A stretch of DNA of 64,000 nt, taken from Halichoerus grypus. Its lineage: Eukaryota > Chordata > Mammalia > Carnivora > Phocidae. A model generated the notes under the pieces. It did not search any database, had not been told where the DNA came from, and was given only the letters and a program-made list of their open reading frames with translations. Both the position numbers and the translations under genes were made by a program. This document shows, piece by piece, positions 11,455-22,599 of this stretch. The first letter of the stretch is position 1. The number at the start of each line of letters is the position of its first letter. The DNA lies in NCBI RefSeq assembly GCF_964656455.1, contig NC_135719.1, positions 7,667,163 through 7,731,162 on the forward strand. Reading direction: 5' to 3'.

Positions 11455-11675
11455 TGTGTGCAGTGGAATTGCAAGTTGAGAAAAAACATAATAATGGTGA
11501 TGCTACAGAACCAGTGGTCATAGGTCCAGATACGTAATGGGCTCTTAACAAAGGCCACACAGACACATACATGAACGAGGTTGACCTGCCTTGGGGGAGT
11601 TCCGAGTTTAAGGAGAGCATTGTTTCCTGGAGTCCTCACAACAGCCTTATGTGGTATTTGTAATCAGGCCAATTT

Positions 11676-11830
11676 AAAAATTTTATTTATTTGAGAGAGA
11701 GAGCTTAAGGTGGGGGGAGGGACCAGAAAGAGAGGGAGAAGCAGACCCCCCCCCCCACTGAGCGGGGAGCCCAATGTGGAGCTTGATCTCAGGAGGCAGA
11801 TGCTTAACCAATTGAGCCACCCAGGAGCCC
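11676..11830 (-). mobile_element. SINEC, antisense, internally deleted
   Basis: Complement of a SINEC: A/T tail first (ttttatttatttgagagagag), GA-rich middle, then 'gcttaaccaattgagccaccca' at the head. The tRNA-like region lacks the usual 'gatcatgacctgag' block, so it is internally deleted. An imperfect duplication (AGGCCAATTT at 11667-11676; AGGCCCATTT at about 11832-11841) flanks it. A run of about 12 C lies inside. Confidence 0.9.
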
Positions 11831-12089
11831 GAGGCCCATTTTAAAAATGGGAAATCTGAAACTCATGTGAGTTGATTTCATTTCCTCCACTCATGAAGAC
11901 AGTAAGAGCAGGGCTGTACCCACACCCAGTGTCCTTAAGTCTTTAAAACAGTTAGTGGGTTCTTATTTCCGCTGCAGCAAGTCCCTGACTTCCCACCAGT
12001 GGGGCAGTGGAAGGTTTCCAGATGCCTCTCTCTTATTTGCAGTTCCTCCCCTCCCTCACAGCAGCCTGGGTCCACCTTCATGTGGCCAC

Positions 12090-12288
12090 CTGCTCTCTGT
12101 GTGGGTGTGGGTGTGTGTGTCCAGATTTCCTTCTTACAAGGACACCAGTCATTGGATAACAGCACACCCCAACCCAGTGTGACTTGATTCTATCTGTAAA
12201 GATCTTATATTTCCAGAAAAGCCCACATTCACAGGTTCTGGTGGATCTGACTTTGGGGGGTACTCTATTTAGCACCATACACTCTGCT
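12090..12288 (-). mobile_element. MLT1-type MaLR LTR fragment, antisense
   Basis: The complement matches the 5' half of an MLT1-type LTR, an old endogenous-retrovirus-like solo LTR class: 'ttacaaggacaccagtcattgg', 'cacattcacaggttctgg', and the terminal 'ttggggggtactctattt'. It has no coding content. Confidence 0.75.
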
Positions 12289-12302
12289 CACCACCCCTTT
12301 TA

Positions 12303-12640
12303 GCCTAACATTCATTCATTCATTCTTTCTTTCATCTATTCAGCAAACATTTACTGAGCCCCCACTGTGTCAGGGGCCATGATACAGGCTGGGGATACAT
12401 GTTCAGTAAGTCAAGGCTGTTCTGCATAAGGATCTTACTGACTAGTTAAAGACACAGGTGTGTCCACAAGAGAGCTCAGTAGAGGTTTATGCAGCCAGCG
12501 ATGGGACCCTGTTCATAAGGCCTGTGGGAAAGAGCAAGTCAGTCGCAAAAAAGCGAAAAACCTTAGTCAGGGAAGGTTTCATAGGAGAGGCGGTGCTTGT
12601 GTTGAGTCTTTCCTGAAATTATTAAATGGACAAAATGGGG
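12303..12640 (+). repeat. Ancient mammalian interspersed repeat (unassigned)
   Basis: It opens with degenerate ATTC units, then 'cagcaaacatttactgagc' and a 'cactgtgtcaggggccatg' segment, and later 'tcagggaaggtttcatagg'. These are hallmarks of a very common ancient mammalian repeat whose name I cannot fix without a search. Confidence 0.65.
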
Positions 12641-12949
12641 GAAGGTGCTCTAGTTGGGGGGCATAGTCTATGCAAAGACTGGGGGCCTTGAAGCTGCCTT
12701 TTGTATTTGGGGCTCTACGGATGCTTTGGCACTGAAAGCCCCACTCACAGGGGGTGGGGACATGCCAGGGGAGGTGGTGACTGACCCTGAAGGCCAGCGA
12801 TGGGTCACATGGTGGCGCCAATGAGTCTCAACTGGAGATGGGGCAGCAAGTGGCCTAGGAGCCTCCGGTCCTGAAACAGCCCCTCCTACCTGGCAGGTTT
12901 ATCCTAAAAAATAAAGGAAAGGACAACAGGAGAAGAAGGAGGGAGGCTG
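12641..12949. other. Single-copy, nothing seen
   Basis: No gene or named repeat is recognised. Confidence 0.4.
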
Positions 12950-13112
12950 TGTAGTCATTTGATCATCACAACGACAATTCATCTTGCAGGTTGGGGATGT
13001 CGAGGCACAGAGTGCTTAAATGGCTTGTTCTGAATCACAAGGCAAATAAGCAGCAGAGTGTCAATCCTTGATGACAGGATTCACTCAATGGACTATTCCC
13101 AGTGTTCTGTAC
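12950..13112 (+). repeat. Ancient MIR/L2-class repeat fragment
   Basis: It shows the 'gaggcacagagtgcttaaatgg...cacaaggcaaataagcagcagag' pattern of an ancient repeat normally read as gaggaaactgaggcacagag. Diverged. Confidence 0.6.
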
Positions 13113-13119
13113 TGCCTCC

Positions 13120-13400
13120 CGAGGGAGCTCGATAGAAAAAAATAAAAAATCAAATAGGCCAATTAAAAGGCAATTATTTTTATGACATAACAAGTCTTTG
13201 GCTTATCCAGGGATTTGCCACAGAGTTATGTTTAAATAACAACCACCGCCTACCAGCCTCCCCCGCCCCCCTCCCAGCAGCTTGCTTTCCTGGGTATGTA
13301 AATGTGCCTTGCTAGATCCCAAACTGCTTATTTTTAGGGAGGGAGAGTAGAAAACCAAAAAGCCAGAGTGTTAAAAGCCACCACCAGTTAAAGATCAGTC
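13120..13400. promoter_or_regulatory. Candidate conserved noncoding segment
   Basis: Single-copy, AT-rich with TAAT/ATTA cores ('ggccaattaaaaggcaatta', 'tttatgacataacaag') and no repeat signature. The look is that of a vertebrate enhancer, but this is a guess from composition. Confidence 0.25.
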
Positions 13401-13955
13401 ACGGATGAAGAGGCATTAATGCTTCATGGGAATTATAATGGAAGTCAATGAACAAAAATGTAATTTCATTTAAAAAACAACCACCACCCTGTTTGGGTGA
13501 ACTGTGGATGCTTCTCCCACCATGGCTGCCACCATGGCTCCCTCTCAGTGTGAATGTTTTAAAAGGAGATGTGGACCCAGAGCATTTATGCATCAAGTTT
13601 TCATTAGATACATGAGTTTTTTAGAAGCACGTCTCTTGTGTAAAGCTAGATGGAGTGTCTCCGTGTGAAAAACAGCAGTAACTTCCTGTAAGGATCTGAC
13701 ATCTTCAGACATGCAGGTATGTTGGCAGAAGGGACCTTGGCTGGAACTGCTGACGTGTTGGGGTTACCTGCCCCCCCCAGCATTTTCAAGGGCCCCAAGA
13801 CCCCAAATGCCATTTAGGTCTCTTGTACCCAACCAAACTATCCCTTGAGAGAGCTGCATGTACTGGGGCAGCCCCCCAAAAGGATTATGTAGACCTTAAG
13901 GATGAGTTTTGCTTCCAAAATGGAATGAAGAGTAGAGAAAACTGTTCTAATGTGA
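13401..13955. other. Single-copy, nothing seen
   Basis: No gene, RNA or named repeat is recognised. Confidence 0.4.
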
Positions 13956-13959
13956 ACCA

Positions 13960-14100
13960 GGCTCCGAAAGCTCTGAGTTTGAGTCCTAGGTCTGTGTTAA
14001 CCATCTGGGTGACATCAGGCAAGTCCTTAGCCCCCTCTTGATCTGTATTTCCTCCCCCGTTAGAAGAGCAGGTGAAACTAGATGCTTCCTTTGTCCCCTC
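13960..14100 (+). repeat. MIR SINE fragment
   Basis: Sense MIR core: 'tgagtttgagtcctaggtct', 'gacatcaggcaagtcctta', 'gatctgtatttcctcccc'. Confidence 0.65.
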
Positions 14101-15960
14101 CCAGCTCGGACATTTTATGAGCCATGACCAGGCAGGTGTGACGTCCGAGGCCTTCAGGTGGAGGCCCCGGGGCTGGGGCTGGAGCCTGAACTGCTGGGCC
14201 AGGAGTGGACGTGACCACTATCAAGGCTGCTGGACAGGATGGGCACACAACTCCTGCAGCTTTTTCAGCATCAGGACCTGGAGGAAGCGATCGATACAAG
14301 TCAGATGGAAAGGACATAAGCAGCAGGGGAAATGTTATTGGCAAAGGGAGACACTTAAACCCATGAAACTGGAAACTGTAAGGCAAGGACAGTGAGGCCT
14401 TGAAGCGTAGCAATCAGGTCAGCACTTGGCTGCTGGCGTGCGAGCTTCAGCAAGAGAGGGAAGCCGGCCTTTGGAGGTGCTATGGGTGTTCAACCCCTTC
14501 CTTGTTCAGTTGCCTGCCTGTGCTCCCCTAATAGAAACTTCCTGTGCTCCAACCCATGGCCCCCTGTCCCCCGAGCCCCCCTGCACACACACACACACCC
14601 CAGATCCTTGATAGGAATTATTGAATATGTGATTTTCATTATTGGAAACTGCTTCCCTGTGATTCTTAATGATACAGGAATGGAAGAAGGCTTGCTTTTG
14701 TGGCCCCGGGGCGCAGGGGTGCACGAACACCTGGCTCCGGGGCCCCCAAACAGACCAGGCATGGCCACATGCTGCGGACAGAATCCCAAGGCAGAGACAT
14801 GAGAGGCGGTGAAACAGGAAAGGTGTTTATTTCAAAGACTGTCCCCCAAGTGCTGAAGCTACTTCTAGGTTTCTATCAAGAGAATGTGGGACAAGGGTGG
14901 TGGGTACGTGCAGGTGGGCAGTGAAAGTCAGGTCAATTGTTGTCTTGAGGTCACTCATGGGGGTCTTGTTGGCTCAGGACAGTCCTTACTGCTTGAGGGG
15001 GTAGTTTTGGTCCCCATCATGGGGTGCTTTACCTGCTGGGCTTTTTGCCTGAGATAAGAGAGAAGCTGGAAAGAACTTCATCAATTGGAAAGTTTGAGGT
15101 CGAATGGAGGTAGCTGATGTCCTTGTTCACTTTTAATGAGCAGCCACAGACCAAGTCCAGAGTCAAGAAGGATGGATTCAGGACCTCTTCCTAGGGCACC
15201 CAGTGGGGTAACAGAGGAAGCTGACAGATGCATCCACCACTGTTACGCACAATGACAGCGGTCATGGGCAGGGTCTTCTCTGCGCTGCACCACTCTGTAC
15301 TCTCTCCCACAGGACTGATGCAGCTATCAACTGTCCAGCACTGGGGTGATTTGTATATGGGGTCCAGTGAAATTTGGGGCGCCACTCTGGTTATATGCTT
15401 CTCCAAAATGATTTTAGGTCAGTTGTAATCGTCCCTGATCTGCTACCATAATAGTAACTTAATTCTTTAGTTCATTGACTAAAAAGGTAACACCAGTGCA
15501 TTCAGTAGTGTTTTTAAATGCATGTGTGTTCTACTGATCACAACATCAAGTACAACCAATTGGAATGCTGTAGCACATGTACGCACACATTTGGGATTTC
15601 AGACGTCTGTTAGTAAGTCTTTGCCGTGGACTTCACCCCTCCCTGTCCACCCTCAGTCCTGCAGATTGAGAAGACTGTTAATTTTCAGCTTGGAAACCCT
15701 ACATCTCTACTCTTCCCCAGGCAGAACCTGGGTTGTGGGAGCTAAAAGCCAAATGGCTGGTTTGTGTTCATGCTTTATAAAGCCAGTGATGTATGATTGT
15801 CTTCAAGCTTTAATTCTTCTTAATTCCGATGGCTCTATTTTAAAAAAGTAATAGCCAAAGGAAAGAGAACATCTTCTATGATGCTATAGTAAATTTTTGT
15901 AGGTGATAATTCAGATGAATTCCTCTCCAGCTCTCCCCTCCCTCATCTCCATATCTCTAT
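14101..15960. other. Mostly single-copy, no gene seen
   Basis: A (CA)n run of about eight units lies at 14582-14598. Positions 14690-15420 read on minus begin with an AATAAA-type signal near 14826, which could be an old LTR, but I cannot assign it. Open frames are at most about 110 codons and unrecognised. Confidence 0.4.
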
Positions 15961-15967
15961 ACCACAG

Positions 15968-16186
15968 TGCAGGGTTTGTCAATGTGGACACTCTTGTCAT
16001 TTTAGCTTGGATACTTCTTTGTTATGGGGAGCTGTCCTGTGCATTAGAAGATGTTTAGCAGCATCCCTGCCCTCTCCCACTAGATACCAGCAACACCTCT
16101 TTGATAGTGGCAACCAAAAATGCTTCTAGACATTGGCAAATGTCCCCTGGGAAGCAGCATCTCCCTCCAGTTAAGAACCATCGCCA
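15968..16186 (-). mobile_element. hAT-type nonautonomous DNA transposon, antisense
   Basis: The interior matches a common hAT MER element in reverse: 'gttatggggagctgtcctgtgc', 'agatgtttagcagcatccctg', 'ggcaaatgtcccctggg', ending with 'gttaagaaccatcg'. The ends resemble the hAT-type CAGGGTTT...AACCATCG pair. The subfamily is not assigned. Confidence 0.75.
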
Positions 16187-16289
16187 TATTGGATTGGCCT
16201 CCTGCAATCACTTGCCTGATGTAGGTCATGAAAAGTAAACCCTTTAAACAAGAGTTTCAAATTTTGCAGATCTAAAAGCAAAGTTTTGT

Positions 16290-16440
16290 GGTGTGTTACA
16301 GCATTGGCCTTGGGATAACACCCAGGTTTGAATCTGGATTCTGCCACATATTAGTTAGGTAAGTTAAATTCTCTGAGTTTTAATTACCTTATAGTAAAAT
16401 GTGGACAATATTGGTTTTGAAGAGCTGAATTTGGAACTGG
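16290..16440 (+). repeat. MIR SINE fragment
   Basis: Sense MIR: 'acacccaggtttgaatctgg', 'tctgccacatattagttagg', 'attaccttatagtaaaatg'. Confidence 0.75.
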
Positions 16441-16576
16441 ATTCATTCCACTGGACACAGTGCCTGCCACCATCTTTGTTCCCAATACGGTGCTAGATGA
16501 AGCTTGTTCAAACAGCGTGTTTCTGGGAACCTGCTAAAAGAATTGAGAGGAGTTGATTTCTAAAAACTATTATTTC

Positions 16577-16770
16577 GGGGGCACCTGGGTGGCTCAGTCG
16601 TTAAGCATCTGCCTTCGGCTCAGGTCATGATCCCAGGGTCGTGGGATCCAGCCCCACATCGGGCTCCCTGCTCAGGGGGAAGCCTGCTTCTCCCTTTCCC
16701 ACTCCCCCTGCTTGTGTTCCTATTCTTGCTATCTCTCTCTTTGTCAAATAAATAAATAAAAATCTTAAAA
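16577..16770 (+). mobile_element. SINEC (CAN-SINE)
   Basis: Full-length copy: GGGCACCTGGGTGGCTCAG head, 'ggctcaggtcatgatccc', CT-rich segment and an AAATAAATAAA tail. Flanked by a perfect 14-bp duplication AAAACTATTATTTC at 16563-16576 and 16771-16784. Confidence 0.98.
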
Positions 16771-16784
16771 AAAACTATTATTTC

Positions 16785-17355
16785 AAAGTGAATCTGAAAA
16801 CGGCTAATCTCATAGAGTCTTAATAACGGGAGGAAATTCAGTGAAATTAGAGTTGGTGAAGTCAGGTTAAGTGAGGTGATGTGCCTAGGGGATTCCCTGA
16901 ATTAATGACCCACTAGCTTGGGGGTAATATCCAGCCCTGTAGATAGATGATCATGATTTTGACCTACATCTCACTATGCATGCAAACCGTGGTATTGTGA
17001 GCAGTATTAGAAAGGAATGTTTCATAGAATGGGTTTACTTCACTGATAAAAGCCTTCTGGAATATACACACTATCCCCAAGAAGCTCCTGCTTCAGCTCT
17101 CACCTTAGGCCTCCAAGGTAAAAGATGCATCTTGCATTTTGTAGAGGTTGGAGGCCTCAGTCTGCCCTGTGGCCCCAGGGTTGGCTTCCTGGGCACAAGC
17201 CTGGTCTGTCTGGGGGCCTCAAGTGGTCTTCAATCCTATGACTGGGAATTAGGTGGCGGTGGTGCTGCTTTAAACAGCGAGACCGCCTGAGTCTCCAGGC
17301 TTCACTTGGGTGGACAGAGACTTGGTGTTGGGCACAGAATAGTCACAGAATACAG
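16785..17355. other. Single-copy, no gene seen
   Basis: A 104-codon plus frame (16976-17290) has no recognisable domain and looks like chance. Confidence 0.45.
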
Positions 17356-17359
17356 GAAG

Positions 17360-17585
17360 AGGATAAAATTGAAAGAACGTGGATTTTGGACACAGGCAGA
17401 CATGACTCAGATATTGATCCCACTGCTTACCAGCGGGGTAAGACGCGGTACCTCCTGGCTCTGAGCTTTAGTTTCCCCGTGTGAGAAGCTAACATTCAGT
17501 GTGTGTTTTGTTGCTGGGAGTTACGGTAGGCATAGCGTGCGTCGCAGGATGTAACACACGGTAGATCCTCAATCAAAGGTTCCTA
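17360..17585 (+). repeat. MIR SINE fragment
   Basis: Sense MIR: 'gaacgtggattttggacac', 'cccactgcttaccag', 'ctgagctttagtttcccc', and 'cacggtagatcctcaatcaa' at the end. Confidence 0.75.
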
Positions 17586-18474
17586 ATCCAATGATCGCCA
17601 TAGCCAATGATGGTCTTGGAAACAAGAAAATTTGCGTGAAGCCTGCTCAAAAGTTTCTTTTGTGATGGCTAATGTCTTATTATGAAAGACTCTAGAAAGA
17701 CTTCTAGAGGAACACAGCTGTGGTTGTACGTGGGCGGTGCTACCTTCAACCAGGGGAGCCAAGTGCCCGGCACTTGAACTGAGCAGGAAAATCTGGGACA
17801 TTTGGACTGCAAAGCAACAGCAATGCAAGATTGAGTTAGGGAGCTTTTGAAGTCAACCCTGTGGTGACCTGAACCCCCATCTCAGGGTCACTTCTCCTCT
17901 CCCCCCCTCAGATTTCTACCTGCAGCCCTCATCTGAGCATCTTCAGATCCCATCCTGCAAGGAGCATCTTTTAACAAAGACTTTTATCTTGCAAAAGCAG
18001 ACAGCTCCGCCTGGGGGCATTCACAGATGGATTGGAGGTAAACTCCAGCTTTCTGTGCGCATCAGATATATATATTTTTAACATCTACAGGTTATTCCTT
18101 CTGAAAACTGTAATTGACTGGTTCTGTCAAAGCACGCAACGTCTCAGGCTCTGGCTTCTCCCTTATTGCCCACAGAAAGGCATTTGTCAAATTCCAAATG
18201 CGTTTGTTTCTCAGCTTTTCTTTACCATCCCTCTAATGAATTTGAAGGCATAAGTGAATGCTTAAACATCAGAGGAAACCATTGTATTCTAACTCGTTTT
18301 ACAGAAGAAAAGGGCCACGGAAAGGAAGGGCCTCTTTTGTCTGAATTGATAGCATCTTGGGAAGCCAGCTGAGCCCTGCTCCTTCCTTTGCAGGGGGAGT
18401 CCCGTCCCGCTGGGATGGTCACTGCTAGCGCTCCTATGGAAGTCAAATTAGGAGTTCATGGAATCTTCTTTTCA
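17586..18474. other. Single-copy, no gene seen
   Basis: No repeat, RNA or exon is recognised. Confidence 0.4.
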
Positions 18475-18740
18475 TTGTTTCTTTCAGCATTTTCTTATAA
18501 AAAATTTCAAATATACAAAAAAGCTTAAAGGATTTTACTGTGAATATCCATAGACCTGCCATCCAGCTTCTACCATGAACATTTTTACTTTATTTACTTT
18601 GTCAGGTATCTATCTACTCATCCATCTGACTCATCCATTAACTTATCTCATTTTTGGTGCACTTCAGAGTAAATTGCAATATCAGGGTGCACTCCCCTAA
18701 ATATTTCAGCATTCTGTCATAATAGTTCAATATTTGTTTA
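18475..18740. repeat. Ancient interspersed repeat (unassigned)
   Basis: The 'gtgaatatccatagacctgccatccagcttctacc' stretch and the 'ctactcatccatctgactcatcc' segment resemble a common old mammalian repeat. It abuts the antisense L1 and may be part of it. Confidence 0.4.
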
Positions 18741-18970
18741 CAGGATTTTTTTCTTTGAAGTAACATTTACATACAACGTATACATGATTCTTGAATATAC
18801 ACGAGTTTGGGTAAATGATTTTCCCAAATTCCTATAAAGGCTCTGAACTTAAATATCACCTTGGAAAGTTCCCTTGTCAGTCAGTCATTGCTCCTACCCT
18901 CCAGAGGGTTATTGCTTACAGTGGATTAATTTAGCCTCTTCTTGGATTTCATATAAATGGGATCTTAGAG

Positions 18971-19191
18971 GGGCGCCTGGGTGGCTCAGCCGTTAAGCGT
19001 CTGCCTTCGGCTCAGGTCATGATCCCAGGGTCCTGGGATCGAGCCCCACATCGGGCTGCCTGCTCGGCGGGAAGCCTGCTTCTCCCTCTCCCACTCCCCC
19101 TGCTGTGTTCCCTCTCTCGCTGTGTCTCTCTCTCTGTCAAATAAATAAATAAAATCTTTAAAAAAAAAAAAAAATAAAAATAAAAAAATAA
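18971..19191 (+). mobile_element. SINEC (CAN-SINE)
   Basis: Full-length copy with GGGGCGCCTGGGTGGCTCAG head, CT-rich body and a long A-rich tail with AATAAA units. Flanked by a perfect 18-bp duplication starting ATAAATGGGATC at 18953-18970 and 19192-19209. Low divergence suggests a relatively young insertion in the L1. Confidence 0.98.
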
Positions 19192-19595
19192 ATAAATGGG
19201 ATCTTAGAGTATGCACTCGTTTGTGTAAGACTTCTGTCATTCAGAATAATGTCTTTGAGATTCACCCACAAAGTCCTGGGTATCAGTAACCACTACTCTG
19301 TTGTATGAATATACCCCCATGTCTTTACTCATCCTCCTGTTGATGAACACCTGAGCTGCTTCCAGTTTAGGGGTATTATAAATAAAGCTGCCATGAATAT
19401 TATCATACAAGTCTTGTTAAGTACAAACACTTTTATATCTCTTGTGTCAATACATAGTAATGGAATTACTGGGCAGATGTTTATAAGAAACTGATAGACC
19501 TTTTCCCAAAGTGATGGTACCATTTTATATTCCCACTAATAGTATGAGAATTCCACTGGTTCCCCAATCTTGCTTACTTGGTGCTGTCAGTCATC

Positions 19596-19790
19596 TTTTA
19601 AAAGATTTTATTTATTTATTTGACAGAGAGATGCACAGCAAGAGAGGGAACACAAGCAGGGGGAGTGGGAGAGGGAGAAGCAGGCTTCCTGCAGAGCAGG
19701 GAGCCCGATGCGGGACTCGATCCCAGGACACTGGAATCATGACCTGAGGCAAAGGCAGTCGCCCAACCAACGGAGCCACCCAGGCGCCCC
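19596..19790 (-). mobile_element. SINEC (CAN-SINE), antisense
   Basis: Complement of a SINEC: 'aaaagattttatttatttat' tail, GA-rich middle, 'actcgatcccaggac' and 'agccacccaggcgcccc' head. It is 60 bp from the next SINEC, which has the opposite orientation. The 79-codon frame with a DFIYLF motif is a SINE translation. Confidence 0.97.
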
Positions 19791-19850
19791 ATATTTTGTT
19801 ATTTTCTAATACACAATGATGTTAAGTGCTTTTTAAAAATCTGGTTTTGG

Positions 19851-20046
19851 GGGACGCCTGGGTGGCTCAGTCATTAAGCGTCTGCCTTCGGCTCAGGTCA
19901 TGATCCCAGGGTCCTGGGATCGAGCCCCACATCGGGCTCCCTGCTCTGCGGGAAGCCTGCTTCTCCCTCTCCCACTCCCCCTGCTTGTGTTCCCTCTCTC
20001 GCTGTGTCTCTCTCTGTCAAATAAATAAATAAAATCTTTAAAAAAA
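19851..20046 (+). mobile_element. SINEC (CAN-SINE)
   Basis: Full-length sense copy flanked by the duplication AAAAATCTGGTTTTGG at 19835-19850 and 20047-20062 (the A-run makes the edge uncertain by a few bases). Head-to-head with the antisense SINEC upstream. Confidence 0.98.
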
Positions 20047-20460
20047 AAAAATCTGGTTTTGGTTATATGTATGCCTTATTTTGTAACACGCCTATACAAA
20101 TCTTTTGTCAATTTTTTAATGAGTTATTTGCCTTTTTATTAGTGGTTAGAGAGGTTCTTCATTTTCAGGAGACCCACAGTCCTTTGTCAGACATGATTTA
20201 CAAATACTTTCTCTCAATCAGTAGCTTTGCCTCAATAGTTCCTTAATGGTGTCTTATAATAAGCAGATGTTTTTAATTTTGATGAAATATAACTAATTAT
20301 TTTTTCTTTTATGTCAGTTGTTTTCTGTGAGGTAAGAAACTTCTGCTTACTCTGAAATCTTTTATATTTTCCCCTAAAAGCTTTATGGTTTTATCTTTTA
20401 CATTTGTGTCTATGATCAATTTGAATTGATTTTTGTGTTTGGTATGAAGCAGAAGCTGAG

Positions 20461-20582
20461 CTTCTTTTTCTTCTCTTCCCTTCCCTTCCCTTCCCTTCTC
20501 CTTCCTTCCTTCCGCCTTCCTTCCTTCCTTCCTTCTTCCTTCCTTCTTTCCTTCCTTTCTTTCTCTCTCTCTCTTTCTTTCT

Positions 20583-20642
<60 letters not shown>

Positions 20643-20659
20643 TTGTCTTTCTTTCTTCT
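20461..20659. repeat. (TTCC)n/(TTTC)n pyrimidine tract inside L1
   Basis: About 200 bases of C and T only, with a pure TTTC run near 20588-20643. The L1 sequence resumes on each side at the point where consensus L1 has a short 'ttcattcttttgcatg' stretch, so the array was probably seeded there. Confidence 0.95.
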
Positions 20660-21937
20660 GGCATGTGGATATCTAGTTATTCCAGAATCATTTGTTAAAA
20701 AGACTTTTCTATCCCTGTTGAATTTCTTTGATGCCTTTGTCAGAAATCAAATGATTGTAAAATGTGGGTGTATTTCTGGCTCTCTATTCCGGGCTTTCCA
20801 ATTGGTAAGGTATGAACTGAGGTTATTATTTTTTTTTTTGCATATACATATTCGAGCGTCCCATCACCCTTTGCTGAAAAGACTGTCCTTTCTCCACTGA
20901 TTCCTTTGTATATTTGTCAAAAATCAACTTACCATGTATGTGTAGGTCTATTTCTGGATGTTTTCTTCTAATCATTGATCTAAATGGGTATCTTTTAACC
21001 AATACCACACTGTCTATATGTAAGCTTTGAAATCAAGGGGTATAAGTGTATCAATTTTTTCCCCCAAATTGCTTTGGATATTCTAGGTCTTTTTCATTTC
21101 CATTTATATCTGGGAGTCAGCTTGTCAACTTCTACAAAAAAACCCCGCTAGGACTTTGATTGGGAATTATCTTTGTAGATCAATATGGGGAGAATTGACA
21201 TCTTAATAATATTGAGCATTTTAATCCATGAATATGGTACATCCCTTCATTTCTTTGTCTTCTCTAATTTTTCTTAAGTTTTTTTTCTTTTAGTTTTTGA
21301 TGTACAACACTTACACATCTTTTTAAAATTGATCACTAAGTATTTTACATATTCTGAAACACTAGTAATTGGAATTTTGATATTTCATATTCTAATTATT
21401 TGCTGCTAGAATATAAAAACACATGTGACTTTTGTATATTACCTTTTATTCTGCGATCTTTCTAAATTCACTGATTAATTTTACTAGTTGGCTTGTACAG
21501 TCCTTGAGATTTTGTGTGTAAACAATTATGTCATCTATCATAGTGGAACTTTTACTTATTACTTTTTTGTTTTTTATGCTTTTAATTTACTTTTTTTGTT
21601 TTAGAGCAATGGCTAAAATATCTTGTATAATGTTAAATAGAAGTAATGTGAATGGTCCCCCTTTCCTTGTTTCTGATCTTAGGGTAGAAGCATTTACTAT
21701 TTCATCATTAAATATGATGTTAGCTATTGGTTGTATTGTCAATGCCCTTTATCAGATTGAAGAAGTTCACTTCTGGTCCTAGATCACTGAGAGATTTTGT
21801 TATGAATGGCTGTTGAGTTTTCTTTATACATGGTCTTTGGGGCTTTACCTCTCTTACACTCTATTCTCTCTTTGCCCATCTATTGGGCGAGAGAGTTTCA
21901 TGCCCTGGTTTTCATTTTCATTTAACTGATTACTTGG

Positions 21938-22205
21938 GACATTCTTCTCTTATATTTACTGGCCACTTGTTTTATTTCCTCTTCCGTGAAATCGTGTGTG
22001 TATCCTTTGCTCAGTATTATATTGGGTTATTTTTTATTGATTTGTAGAAACCATTGCTAAATTATGGATGTTAAATTATTTTTCCATGGCAAGAAAATAT
22101 TTTTTCAAGTCTCTTTTTTCTTTTAACTTTAACATTTAGACTACTTTAGTAGGAATTTAGTCAAATTTACCAGTCGTTCCTTCCATGGCTTGCCTTGTTT
22201 GTATC
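21938..22205 (-). mobile_element. Second antisense L1 ORF2 C-terminal fragment
   Basis: It repeats a part of ORF2 already passed near 20100-20290: 'ggccacttgttttatttcc', 'tattgggttattttttattg', 'gaaaccattgctaaattatgg'. It is therefore a separate L1 insertion or a rearranged piece, not a continuation. Confidence 0.65.
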
Positions 22206-22359
22206 TTGTTTAGGGGTTGTTGCTGTGTCAAGGCTAGAAATGAACCACAACAGGGGTATTGTGCAGAAAACATGTGGCTGAATAAGTGCCAAAGAAGTAT
22301 CTATAGCTTTAAGTGCATTTGTTAGTTAATAAGAAAGACCAAATGTTAATAAATGCTGG

Positions 22360-22460
22360 GCCAGGAGCCTGCTTAAGATCTCTCTCTCTCTCCCCCTCCT
22401 CCTGTCCCTCTCCACACTTTCTCTCTAAAAGAGAAAAAGAAATTTTTTAAAAAGGAAGGA
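22360..22460 (+). mobile_element. SINEC 3' fragment (old)
   Basis: 'gcctgcttaagatctctctc' followed by CT-rich DNA and an A-rich end matches the 3' half of an older SINEC subfamily, like the copy at 45185. The tRNA-like head is missing. Confidence 0.5.
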
Positions 22461-22599
22461 CAAAGCTACTGATGAGTTAAAAATTACATGTGGACAACGG
22501 AATGAAAAGATAAAGAAATATTAGAAAATTATCAATAAAAATCACTACACTAATCAACAAAAAGAAAATTACGTGCTTATCCCAATTCACCTAAGGAAG

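Larger units (their letters stand above)
18741..21930 (-). mobile_element. Old L1 LINE, ORF2 reverse-transcriptase to 3' end, antisense
   Basis: The plus strand reads as the complement of L1 ORF2. It starts with the 3' UTR and C-terminal region ('gaatatacccccatgtctttac', 'ggaattactgggcagatg'), runs through 'catgtggatatctag' and 'gactgtcctttctccactg', and reaches the RT region ('cttgtttctgatcttaggg', 'aatatgatgttagctattgg'). No frame is open, so it is dead. It is interrupted by three SINEC copies (18971, 19596, 19851) and a TTCC/TTTC tract (20461), and one segment is present twice (20661-20830 and 20840-20990). Confidence 0.9.

Noticed and set aside
16577..16650. tRNA-like sequences at SINE heads
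   Set aside because: They are the tRNA-Lys-derived heads of SINECs; no intact tRNA fold, anticodon arm or terminator.
18986..19240. Open frame with a DFIYLF motif, and similar ones in other SINEs
   Set aside because: This peptide is a translation of the antisense SINEC tail and recurs at every copy.
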